From: Bacilli bacterium | Lineage (GTDB): Bacteria > Bacillota_I > Bacilli_A > RF39 > UBA660 | Length of the DNA: 54,499 nucleotides | Direction: 5' to 3' | Assembly: GCA_017433415.1 (NCBI GenBank) | Contig: JAFRHI010000008.1 | Location: 1-54,499, forward strand | Part shown: in pieces, positions 43,722-53,421 of the stretch | Position numbering within the stretch: the stretch's first letter is position 1 | Layout: each line of letters opens with the position of its first letter | Position numbers and translations under genes: made by a program | Notes under the pieces: model-generated | Told to the model about the DNA's origin: nothing | The model's input: the letters and a program-made list of their open reading frames with translations, nothing else | Databases searched by the model: none

Positions 43722-45002
43722 TTTTTGAATATCCTTATCAAAATTATTAAGGTTATTTTGTATGCCTTCGGCTCTTTTTGTTATTTCTTTACAATATTTA
43801 TCGTACTTATAAAGTTTTTTAATTTTAGGTTGTATATCATTTATTTCGGCAAGTATTTCATTTTGTTTATCTTCAGTTTTTGCTCTATGGTATCTTTTCC
43901 AAAGATTTTCTCTTTTACCTTTTAACTCACTTAATTCATCAGAGTTATTTTTAGCAAAGTTATCTAAATCATCTTTCGTTACAATATTATTCTCGTGCAT
44001 AAATCTAACTTGTTGTGAAGTTTGCTCTAATTTGTAAACCTCTTTTCTAATAGAGTATGGAAGATATTGTTTAGGATGGTTCTTTGGGAATACTCCTAGT
44101 AGATAACAATAGTATAAATATAATCCATATATTCCTTTATGAGGTTTATTAGTCCTAGAATATTCTTCAAAGATAGATTTTTGTGGCATAGGTCTAAATA
44201 CTATTTGTTTTGATAAATATAATCGTTGGTTTAGTCTTTCTTTTGAATATTCTTCACCAAATACATTTTCTATTCTAACTTTATCTTCACCATCTCTATA
44301 AATAGTTATTACACCATTACGAGAATAAACTTTATAACCTAGTGATTTCATTCTTTCAAATAATTGTTTTAAAGTAACTGAATAACTAATAACATTGTCT
44401 AAATCTTCTTTAAGAGTTTTGTAATATTCATCATTTGAAATACTTTTAGTATAAGTCTTTTTATAAAACTTATCTTCATCTAAAACAGATAGTCCATATT
44501 CAGAACATAGTGAATCAGAAATGTGTCTTATCTTTGATATATTGGTTAGATTGTTATTATATTTCTTACCACTTTTAAAAGAAACAGAGTTAATTATGAA
44601 ATGGTTGTGAATATGATTAGTATTTTGATGTGTTGCAACAACCACTTCATAATCTTTAAACATTTCTTCTGCAAACTTAACACCAATCTCATGAGCAATA
44701 TCTGGAGTAACTTCGCCTTCTTTAAATGACTGGTAACCATGATAAGCAAGAACTCCGTCTTTCTTTTTAAATCTTTCTTTAGTGAACTCCATATCATCAC
44801 AAGGATTATCTTCATCACAATTTAAGCAACTTACATAACAAACTTTTTCTTGTTTAAAATTATAATCTTTAATAGGTTCTTCTAAATAACTATATGACTC
44901 TCTATTACCATAATCTTTATTAAGAGTTTTTTCAGGGTTGATGATATAATTTATAGACTGCTTTAAATTATTCTTAATACTCCAAATTGATGTTGTCGCC
45001 AT
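43695..45002 (-). CDS. MOBP-type relaxase (mobilisation nuclease)
   Basis: The 435-residue protein has an N-terminal relaxase domain (about 1-180) with the HUH-type motif ATHQNTNHIHNHFIINS (His 125, 130, 132, 134). An early catalytic Tyr (YII) near 19 and a Cys-rich insertion C-x4-C (56-68) precede it. The rest is a helical C-terminal region (about 180-435), ending in coiled coil. Relaxases nick oriT and pilot single-stranded DNA during conjugation. No type IV secretion genes are present, so the element would be mobilised by another one's machinery. The start has AAAGGA upstream; the nearby 45003-45064 is a candidate oriT. Confidence 0.85.
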   Translation of the reverse strand: MATTSIWSIKNNLKQSINYIINPEKTLNKDYGNRESYSYLEEPIKDYNFKQEKVCYVSCLNCDEDNPCDDMEFTKERFKKKDGVLAYHGYQSFKEGEVTPDIAHEIGVKFAEEMFKDYEVVVATHQNTNHIHNHFIINSVSFKSGKKYNNNLTNISKIRHISDSLCSEYGLSVLDEDKFYKKTYTKSISNDEYYKTLKEDLDNVISYSVTLKQLFERMKSLGYKVYSRNGVITIYRDGEDKVRIENVFGEEYSKERLNQRLYLSKQIVFRPMPQKSIFEEYSRTNKPHKGIYGLYLYYCYLLGVFPKNHPKQYLPYSIRKEVYKLEQTSQQVRFMHENNIVTKDDLDNFAKNNSDELSELKGKRENLWKRYHRAKTEDKQNEILAEINDIQPKIKKLYKYDKYCKEITKRAEGIQNNLNNFDKDIQKEKDNSRSM

Positions 45003-45064
45003 ATAGGTTTATCCTTTCTTTTGGAGTGGTGGGAGTAATACCACCTTGCTTGCTTATGACAACG
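45003..45064. other. Candidate oriT region upstream of the relaxase
   Basis: A short non-coding gap with an inverted repeat GGTGG/CCACC around TGGGAGTAATA, followed by CTTGCTTGC. The site next to relaxases is often oriT; no nick site is identified. Confidence 0.35.
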
Positions 45065-45418
45065 TCACACATAAACTAACTCCTTTAAGATAATATCTTC
45101 AGCAGTATTTTTATAATTATTCATCATTTTTACCCATTCAATTTGATTATTTTCTTTGCTTTTTTCAGATAGTTTTTCATCATTCTTAATATAATTATCC
45201 ATTATAGTTTTTAATCTTTCTTCACATTCTTTACTGACTGAAAGAAGATGATTTGTTAGTTCATTCTTCATTAAAAGTGCCTGATATAATCCTCTTTTGT
45301 GCTCCTTAATATAGTTTAATCGCAAGTAACCATACTTATTTATTTCTCCATAATTTTGATTTTCTATTACCAAATTAGGTAATAAATAATCTCCTTTTTT
45401 AACATATTCAATATTCAT
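45065..45418 (-). CDS. tnpV: TnpV-family transposon protein
   Basis: The 117-residue protein has YLRLNYIKEHKRGLYQALLMKNELTNHL, the TnpV core, then an acidic helix and NNQIEWVKMMNNYKNTAEDIILKEL. TnpV was named in Tn4451-type mobilizable transposons and recurs beside serine recombinases; its role is unknown. It lies 62 bases upstream of the relaxase gene and on the same strand. The ribosome site is GAAAGGA. Confidence 0.85.
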   Translation of the reverse strand: MNIEYVKKGDYLLPNLVIENQNYGEINKYGYLRLNYIKEHKRGLYQALLMKNELTNHLLSVSKECEERLKTIMDNYIKNDEKLSEKSKENNQIEWVKMMNNYKNTAEDIILKELVYV

Positions 45419-45436
45419 AATTTAATCAAATCCTTT

Positions 45437-45688
45437 CTAATTTTCTAATAATTTATTTGTTTTGTAGCTTATAATTCCATATTTATCTTTGACATTATCT
45501 ACTGTAATAGGGAACTTTTCTTTAGGTGAAATTGCTACAAATCTTATAATTTTTTCATTATCTTTTGGTTGATATTCTAAAATAACTTCATTAGTTTTTT
45601 CATCAATTGTTTCATACATTTCATAAAAAGATGTTTCAAAGTGTTCATTCATTTTAGATAAATACTTATCTAATTGTTCTTCATTCAT
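45437..45688 (-). CDS. Small element protein of unknown function
   Basis: The ATG at 45688 with AGGTGG just upstream gives about 83 residues: a helical N-terminus (MNEEQLDKYLSKMNEHFETSFYEMY), then beta-rich (VILEYQPKDNEKIIRFVAI). No family is recognised. The same frame stays open upstream to the recombinase stop at 45788-45790, so this stretch could also be the 3' part of a longer recombinase frame. TnpV follows 19 bases later. Confidence 0.55.
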   Translation of the reverse strand: MNEEQLDKYLSKMNEHFETSFYEMYETIDEKTNEVILEYQPKDNEKIIRFVAISPKEKFPITVDNVKDKYGIISYKTNKLLEN

Positions 45689-45787
45689 TCTGCCACCTTT
45701 AATAGTTTTTTCTACATTATCAACCATTACAGGTACTGCTACATCAAAGATACCTGCATCATAAAACTTTACTAATTGTTTTATAAA

Positions 45788-47341
<1,554 letters not shown>

Positions 47342-47397
47342 TTATTTATACGACAAAAACAACCAATATTGTGGGAGTATATAAACTCACCAATTCA

Positions 47398-47670
47398 TTA
47401 ATGCCTTGCTATGTACTCTGATAATTCAGACAATGGGATTTTCTTCTTAAGATTCCCTATATAAAAATGTTTCTGTTCATTGAAGAATAAGTATAACTTA
47501 TCTCCAATAATAACCTTATGTGGTTCTACATACGCTAGATTAGTATGTTCCACAATCCTTAAGTATCCTTCAATTATTTGATAGGACTTCTTATTGAATT
47601 TGCAAGACCAATTAATTTTGGCTTTGAGTTCATCACTCATATTGATTTTCTTTTTTACGATATTAATCAT
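47398..47670 (-). CDS. Small protein paired with recombinase A
   Basis: The 90-residue protein shares with the 94-residue protein at 52795-53076 the order [LM]S-x-[DE]LK-x-KI[ND]W, then NLAYV[ED]PHKV, LFFN and LSEL. So they are paralogues, both just upstream of a large serine recombinase. It has no signal or membrane segment and no known motif. A regulator or directionality factor is inferred only from position. The ribosome site is AAAGGGTGTGATG. Two terminators bracket it. Confidence 0.7.
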   Translation of the reverse strand: MINIVKKKINMSDELKAKINWSCKFNKKSYQIIEGYLRIVEHTNLAYVEPHKVIIGDKLYLFFNEQKHFYIGNLKKKIPLSELSEYIARH

Positions 47671-47702
47671 ACCACATCACACCCTTTCTTCGCAATAGCA
47701 AC

Positions 47703-47725
47703 AAAAAAATCAACTTGCGTTGATT
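47703..47725 (-). terminator. Terminator in the leader of the 90-residue gene
   Basis: An AATCAAC/GTTGATT stem with loop TTGC and a T run on the minus strand, upstream of the small gene. It corresponds to 53101-53127 in element B. Confidence 0.7.
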
Positions 47726-47737
47726 TAATCATTAACA

Positions 47738-47750
47738 TCGCTTGGTGCGA
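47738..47750 (-). ncRNA. Conserved leader hairpin, copy A
   Basis: TCGC-5-GCGA, flanked by AAAATCG on the minus strand. Copy B at 53141-53153 is TCGG-5-CCGA. The fourth pair differs in both partners, so the stem is kept (compensatory change). Confidence 0.55.
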
Positions 47751-48025
47751 CGATTTTATCTTTTGGAGCAATTGTGTATCTCGTTTGAGAAACAATTACC
47801 GACAAATGTAATGAGATAAAACTCAATTACATACTAAATATATCACGTTTTAGGGAAAGAGTAAATAACTTGAAAATGATATTTTGATAAAATTGATAAA
47901 ATAGTGAGTGGGACATTGATTTTTAAAGTGTTAATTTGATAAGGATTTAATCCCACATCTAATCCCACTAAGAAGTCATTATAAAAAAAGGAAATTAACA
48001 ATACATAATCCCACAATAGTGGGAC

Positions 48026-48051
48026 AATTTTGCATGTGCAAAATAAGTTTG
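48026..48051 (+). repeat. Outer inverted repeat, left arm (26 bp)
   Basis: 25 of 26 bases match the complement of 48747-48772. The arm itself holds the near-palindrome TTTTGCA-TG-TGCAAAA. Confidence 0.9.
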
Positions 48052-48101
48052 ATATCACATAGAAGTATTATGCAATAAGGCCTTGTTTAATGTGTTGATA
48101 T

Positions 48102-48120
48102 CAATTACTTATGCTCTTGC
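48102..48120 (+). repeat. Inner inverted repeat, left arm (19 bp)
   Basis: 17 of 19 bases, including a perfect 13 (CTTATGCTCTTGC), match the complement of 48679-48697. Confidence 0.85.
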
Positions 48121-48197
48121 AAAATTATTCAATAAATTACATAATTTGTGGGATTATATGTCCCATTTGTGGGATTCTACAAAAACTATAAAATTAG

Positions 48198-48226
48198 TTG
48201 CAATAAATAAGTTTTTAGTATATAAT
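48198..48226 (+). promoter_or_regulatory. Promoter of the 104-residue gene
   Basis: TTGCAA, 17-base spacer, TATAAT, about 30 bases before the ATG. Confidence 0.75.
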
Positions 48227-48256
48227 AATCAATTGTCTTTGAAGGAGGTATAAACA

Positions 48257-48571
48257 ATGGAAAAAATAATTCGTTGTACAAGAATTGGTGTTGATTGTGT
48301 TGCTAATGATCCAGTAGATGTTCGTTGTGGTGGACCAGAGTATTTAGGTTTTGATTTTAATGTTCAAAAAGAACAAGCTGAAGAAATGAAAAAGTTTATA
48401 AGAGAAGCTCTTAATAGTTTTAACGTTCCAGTAGCCGCAATATATAGTTATGGTGAAATTGATTTAAATGAAGAAAAAGTATGGACAAAAGAAAGAATTG
48501 TAGCTGCTATAAGTAAAGATGCCAATTATTTAATAAGTGAAGCAAGTAGAAATTATTCGAGAAGAAGATAA
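48257..48571 (+). CDS. 104-residue protein of unknown function within nested inverted repeats
   Basis: It starts IIRCTRIGVDCVANDPVDVRCGGPEYLGFDFNV, a beta-rich opening with three Cys. A helix (QAEEMKKFIREALNSF) and a strand-helix end with a basic tail (NYSRRR) follow. There is no signal or membrane segment, and I do not recognise the family. It has the best ribosome site in the region (GAAGGAGG), its own consensus promoter and its own terminator. So it is a real, independently expressed gene, on the opposite strand to its neighbours. Confidence 0.75.
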   Translation: MEKIIRCTRIGVDCVANDPVDVRCGGPEYLGFDFNVQKEQAEEMKKFIREALNSFNVPVAAIYSYGEIDLNEEKVWTKERIVAAISKDANYLISEASRNYSRRR

Positions 48572-48599
48572 CAATAAACAGGATTTTCCTGTTTTTTTA
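48571..48599 (+). terminator. Terminator of the 104-residue gene
   Basis: An AACAGG/CCTGTT stem with a T run. Confidence 0.8.
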
Positions 48600-48609
48600 A
48601 TGTTGCCAT

Positions 48610-48651
48610 TTTGGTTGAAAAATGACCATGATTTGGTTGTATTTCGACCAT
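48610..48651. repeat. Two direct repeats TTTGGTTG-N6-GACCAT, 22-bp period
   Basis: Units at 48610-48629 and 48632-48651. ATGGTC appears again inverted at 48784-48789. The spacing of about two helical turns suggests protein-binding sites. Confidence 0.6.
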
Positions 48652-48678
48652 AATTTTAATTTTTTTGTATAACAAAAA

Positions 48679-48697
48679 GCAAGAGCATAAGAGATTG
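48679..48697 (-). repeat. Inner inverted repeat, right arm
   Basis: Complement of 48102-48120 (perfect 13-base core GCAAGAGCATAAG). Confidence 0.85.
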
Positions 48698-48749
48698 TCC
48701 CCTAAAACTATTAAAACCTAGATAAACTCTAGGTATTTAATAGGGACAA
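48695..48749. other. Long interrupted stem-loop
   Basis: TTGTCCC (48695-48701) pairs with GGGACAA (48743-48749), ATTAAA with TTTAAT and ACCTAGA with TCTAGGT, around a five-base loop. One side bulges by eight bases. Either strand could fold. Confidence 0.7.
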
Positions 48750-48772
48750 ACTTATTTTGCACTTGCAAAATT
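48747..48772 (-). repeat. Outer inverted repeat, right arm (26 bp)
   Basis: Complement of 48026-48051 with one mismatch. It contains TTTTGCA-CT-TGCAAAA. Confidence 0.9.
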
Positions 48773-48803
48773 TAACCATAAAGATGGTCGTAATAATAGA
48801 AGA

Positions 48804-48834
48804 AACCCTTATATTATAAGGTTTTTTTATGGTA
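48804..48834 (+). terminator. Plus-strand terminator in non-coding DNA
   Basis: A CCTTATA-T-TATAAGG stem with seven T. No plus-strand gene ends here, so it may close an RNA crossing 48600-48800. Confidence 0.6.
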
Positions 48835-48949
48835 GAAATTATGGATGATTTTGAAATCATTCTTAGTTTTCATTATATTCTTTTTATTAATGATAAATTA
48901 AATAAATAATTTATAATAATGAATACAAATCCACTTATAAAATAGTAAA

Positions 48950-49963
48950 TTATTTATAGATAGAAACAACTCCCTCTAATTTAATAGATGATACAAATAA
49001 CGTTTCTTTATCATTTTTTTGCATTAATTCAATGTTTAATTCTGCTCCCATATTTTCCAAAAGTTCATATGCAAAAGCCAATCCTATTCCTGAACCTAAA
49101 TTTGTAGCATTATTTCCGCGGACACCTTTTTGAATCAGTTTATTTCCATCAGTTTCATTAATTTTTTCACTAATATTACTAATCTTGATAATTGAATGCT
49201 CAGTGCTTTCATCGAAAGTTATTTCTATTGTACTATCTGGCTTTGCATATTTTATTGCATTTTCCATCAATATAAATAATGATAAATATAGAGATTTAGT
49301 AATATTAAATGAATTTTGCTGTTTACTACTTATGTTTACTTTTATTCCTTTTTGCCTAGCTTTATATCTCAAAATATAATTTAATTTTGCAACAATTGGA
49401 TGAAGTTTTTGTTCCTTTTCGATTATGTCAGTTAAATCAACTTTACCATATAATATATCTAGTCTAAAATTAATTAATTCATACAATGATATAAGTGACA
49501 TTTCGTTAGAAGTTAATTCATTATCGCCTTTTTCTTCTTTAAATTCATCAATCATTGAATTAAAGTAAGAAGCCATATTTCTCAAATCATGTACCGTTTC
49601 TTTATATCTTTCTAGAGTCATATCTCTTTCAATGGATTTTTTTACCAAAATTAATGCTTGCTCGGTAGTAAACTTCACGCCGTGTTTTAACTCATATTCA
49701 AAATTATTTCTCGTTTTTCCATTAATATTTTCACTGATGATTATGGAAGTTAAGATATTACCTCTATGTACAATAGTTGATAGACCATATGGACATGAAT
49801 ATGTTCCGTCTTTTCCTGTATCGATATTTTCATAATATTTGGAACATTTTTTATTAGGATTACCTAAACATTTTTCGCAAAATAAATACTTTGGGTATAC
49901 ATAACCATCTAATAGTTTTTTATATTTTTTATCATATATTGGAAATATGTTATTTTGTAACAC
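48950..49963 (-). CDS. Soluble histidine kinase with Cys-rich N-terminal domain
   Basis: The 337-residue protein has no membrane segment. The N-terminal domain (about 20-100) holds C29-x2-C32-x7-C40-x16-C57 followed by PYGLSTIVHRGN, a pattern recalling PocR-type sensory domains. The dimerisation helix has His125 in ETVHDLRNMAS. The ATPase has the N-box LMENAIKYA (N235), then NLGSGIGLAFAYELL as G-box. It would phosphorylate the receiver protein encoded just upstream. The start is GTG, inside the last codons of the receiver gene (14-base overlap), so expression is coupled. The signal is unknown; metal or Fe-S binding by the cysteines is inference. Confidence 0.85.
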   Translation of the reverse strand: MLQNNIFPIYDKKYKKLLDGYVYPKYLFCEKCLGNPNKKCSKYYENIDTGKDGTYSCPYGLSTIVHRGNILTSIIISENINGKTRNNFEYELKHGVKFTTEQALILVKKSIERDMTLERYKETVHDLRNMASYFNSMIDEFKEEKGDNELTSNEMSLISLYELINFRLDILYGKVDLTDIIEKEQKLHPIVAKLNYILRYKARQKGIKVNISSKQQNSFNITKSLYLSLFILMENAIKYAKPDSTIEITFDESTEHSIIKISNISEKINETDGNKLIQKGVRGNNATNLGSGIGLAFAYELLENMGAELNIELMQKNDKETLFVSSIKLEGVVSIYK

Positions 49964-50648
49964 ACATTATCACCACATCTTTCATTACATCAAAAACATA
50001 AGGAAGTATTTTTTTCATTATTTCGCTTTTTTCTTTTAAACTTTTTTGGCAATATTTTTTTATATCAGAAGTATAATCTTTTCCTTCAAGAAATGAACGA
50101 ACAAAGAAATCTTCGAATACTGCAATATTTTCTGTTGGTATTTTATTAGATTCTAATATTTTTTTAATGCTGTCCCACTTGTATTTAGGATTACTTATAG
50201 TAGAAATATATTGATCCAATTTTTCTGATAATTGATTACTATTTAAATTCTTAATGATAGTTGCATCAACAGAACTATAATATGGATAAAAATCAAGAGA
50301 CTGATCTAAAGCACTAAATATTATTACAAACTTATCAGGATACATTTCCTTAATTTTTTTTGCTAGTGCTGCACCTTGAAAATATGGATCTATTTCCTTT
50401 GCTACTCCATTAATGTCACAAAAAATAATATCGTAGGCACTATATTCTTCCATAGTTGTATAATTAAATTTTACATCAATATCCTTAAAACCTAATTTGT
50501 TTAGTCCTTCTTTTTGAGCAAAACCTTCATCATCAATTATTAAAATTTTATATTTTTTTCTATCTGATTCAATTGTTGGTTCTAATTTTATATCAATAAT
50601 ATCATTTATCGTTCTTAATTTAGATTTTTTATTTATTAGAAAATTCAT
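49950..50648 (-). CDS. Receiver-domain protein without DNA-binding output
   Basis: The 232-residue protein has a receiver domain (about 33-145) with acidic pair D39/D40 in ILIIDDEG, phospho-acceptor D78 in IIFCDING, Ser112 in IIFSALD and Lys133 in IIKNL. All needed residues are present, so it should be phosphorylated by the kinase encoded downstream. The C-terminal 85 residues are helical and match no HTH, GGDEF, HD or methylesterase output I know. The N-terminal 30 residues (NKKSKLRTINDIIDIKLEP) may be another short region. The ribosome site is AGGAGG. A new output or a protein-binding role is inferred. Confidence 0.82.
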   Translation of the reverse strand: MNFLINKKSKLRTINDIIDIKLEPTIESDRKKYKILIIDDEGFAQKEGLNKLGFKDIDVKFNYTTMEEYSAYDIIFCDINGVAKEIDPYFQGAALAKKIKEMYPDKFVIIFSALDQSLDFYPYYSSVDATIIKNLNSNQLSEKLDQYISTISNPKYKWDSIKKILESNKIPTENIAVFEDFFVRSFLEGKDYTSDIKKYCQKSLKEKSEIMKKILPYVFDVMKDVVIMCVTK

Positions 50649-50756
50649 ATGTACCTCCTGATAAAAATTCCAATACCATTATACCATACAAATATAAATG
50701 TTTATCTCAATTTTATACATTTAGCTATTAATGATAAAAAACAGCTAATTTTATTG

Positions 50757-52653
<1,897 letters not shown>

Positions 52654-52794
52654 ATTAAATTCAATATTATAAATTTCGGGTAAATTGTGTTTTATTTTCA
52701 TAGATGTACCTCCATTTCTAGAGTTACCTCTTTCATTGGTTATTTATAATATCACTTTTTAGAATTTTGTCAATTCCCTATTGAGGGAATAGTA
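52654..52794. other. Non-coding leader between small gene B and recombinase B
   Basis: Apart from the terminator at its left edge I see no gene here. It contains GAGGTACATCTATG and GGAGGT-like purine runs on the minus strand, possibly a leader peptide, but no convincing frame. Confidence 0.3.
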
Positions 52795-53076
52795 TTAAGA
52801 ACATTTAGCTAGTTTAAAGAATTTTTCTAGTTCAGATAAATTATGTTTATCATTTAGAGTATTAACATAGAAAGTATCAACACCATTGAAGAACAAGAAT
52901 GTATAATTATTAATTTTAACTTTATGTGGATCTACATAAGCTAGATTACTAGGCTCTAATCTAATTAAATGACCTTTCTCAAGAATTATTGAAGTAGAAG
53001 TATAATTCTTAGCCCAATCAATCTTTTTCTTTAAGTCAGGGCTTAAATCAAGTTTTTCTTTAATAATATTTAACAT
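52795..53076 (-). CDS. Small protein paired with recombinase B
   Basis: About 93 residues: LSPDLKKKIDWAKNYTS, a middle with LEPSNLAYVDPHKVKI, TFLFFNGVDTFYV and NLSELEKFFKL. It is a paralogue of the 90-residue protein next to recombinase A, with NLAYV[ED]PHKV the best-kept core. I chose the ATG at 53076, aligned with the paralogue, with AAAGGTTGTGATG upstream; an in-frame start eight codons earlier lies before the ribosome site. A recombination directionality factor or regulator is possible but unproven. Confidence 0.7.
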   Translation of the reverse strand: MLNIIKEKLDLSPDLKKKIDWAKNYTSTSIILEKGHLIRLEPSNLAYVDPHKVKINNYTFLFFNGVDTFYVNTLNDKHNLSELEKFFKLAKCS

Positions 53077-53100
53077 ATCATCACAACCTTTCTTAGACAC

Positions 53101-53127
53101 AAAAAAACTTAATTATTTCTAATTAAG
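53101..53127 (-). terminator. Terminator after tRNA-Gly, before small gene B
   Basis: A CTTAATT/AATTAAG stem with loop ATTTCT and seven T on the minus strand. It would serve as the terminator of the interrupted tRNA operon and as an attenuator for the element genes. Confidence 0.7.
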
Positions 53128-53140
53128 CTTTATCTCAACA

Positions 53141-53153
53141 TCGGTTGTTCCGA
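53141..53153 (-). ncRNA. Conserved leader hairpin, copy B
   Basis: TCGG-5-CCGA, matching copy A (TCGC-5-GCGA) with a compensatory pair. It lies 11 bases inside the tRNA-Gly att-like site. Confidence 0.55.
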
Positions 53154-53163
53154 CGATTTTTAC

Positions 53164-53174
53164 AAATGGAGCGA
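53164..53174. other. Candidate attL at the tRNA-Gly 3' end
   Basis: AAATGGAGCGA, spanning the CCA end and discriminator of tRNA-Gly, is repeated at 41405-41415. Confidence 0.6.
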
Positions 53175-53241
53175 ACGAGGGGAATCGAACCCCCATCACA
53201 GCCTTGGCAAGGCCGTATTCTAACCATTGAACCACGTTCGC
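53167..53241 (-). tRNA. tRNA-Gly(GCC), CCA encoded; probable integration target
   Basis: Acceptor GCGAACG/CGTTCGC, anticodon loop TTGCCAA (GCC), T-loop TTCGATT and an encoded CCA. Intact although its 3' end is the probable insertion site. Confidence 0.95.
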
Positions 53242-53247
53242 ATAAAT

Positions 53248-53321
53248 TGGAGGGGCCTACCGGATTTGAACCGGTGATCAGGGTGTTGCAGACCCACGCC
53301 TTACCACTTGGCTAAAGCCCC
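53248..53321 (-). tRNA. tRNA-Cys(GCA), CCA encoded
   Basis: Acceptor GGGGCTT/AGGCCCC, anticodon loop CTGCAAC (GCA), T-loop TTCAAAT and an encoded CCA. It is the first gene of a Cys-Gly tRNA pair. Confidence 0.93.
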
Positions 53322-53332
53322 ATTGCATTAAT

Positions 53333-53361
53333 ATTGTAGCAAACATCTTGTTTTTTTTCAA
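53333..53361 (-). promoter_or_regulatory. Promoter of the tRNA-Cys/tRNA-Gly operon
   Basis: TTGAAA, 17-base spacer, TACAAT on the minus strand, ending 12 bases before tRNA-Cys. It would also drive the element genes if termination at 53101-53127 fails. Confidence 0.75.
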
Positions 53362-53398
53362 CTAAATTGTGATTTTTTACTATATTTTATGAAATTAA

Positions 53399-53421
53399 AA
53401 GGAAGAATTGCTAATTCTTCC
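53399..53421 (-). terminator. Terminator of the right-edge gene
   Basis: A GGAAGAATT/AATTCTTCC stem with a T run on the minus strand. Confidence 0.75.

Larger units (their letters stand above)
47770..48190. repeat. Cluster of GTGGGA(T/C) heptamers in non-coding DNA
   Basis: No gene is supported in 47671-48256 apart from the leader. The heptamer GTGGGA(T/C) occurs at 47908(+), 47950(-), 47962(-), 48008(-), 48019(+), 48148(+) and 48169(+), with a partial copy at 48160(-). ATCCCAC-AATA-GTGGGAC (48008-48025) is a dyad. Two TTGATATCA copies (48049 and 48095) also lie here. An operator array, iterons or an oriT-like region are all possible. Confidence 0.6.

Noticed and set aside
45065-45418. Insertion sequence transposase remnant
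   Set aside because: The sequence matches TnpV, not a DDE or Y1 transposase, and there are no flanking terminal repeats.
47760-47800. Remnant of a second tRNA-Gly at the internal junction
   Set aside because: Only TGGAGC matches the tRNA 3' end; the neighbouring dyad AATTGT/ACAATT does not fold as a T-arm, so an att arm is the simpler reading.
47843-48058. 71-residue minus-strand frame in the heptamer region
   Set aside because: No ribosome site; its composition follows the repeats; it crosses the inverted-repeat arm and several heptamers.
48950-50648. A complete Detocs phage-defence system
   Set aside because: No TPR-bearing kinase and no third effector or buffer gene is present; only the general kinase/receiver logic is shared.
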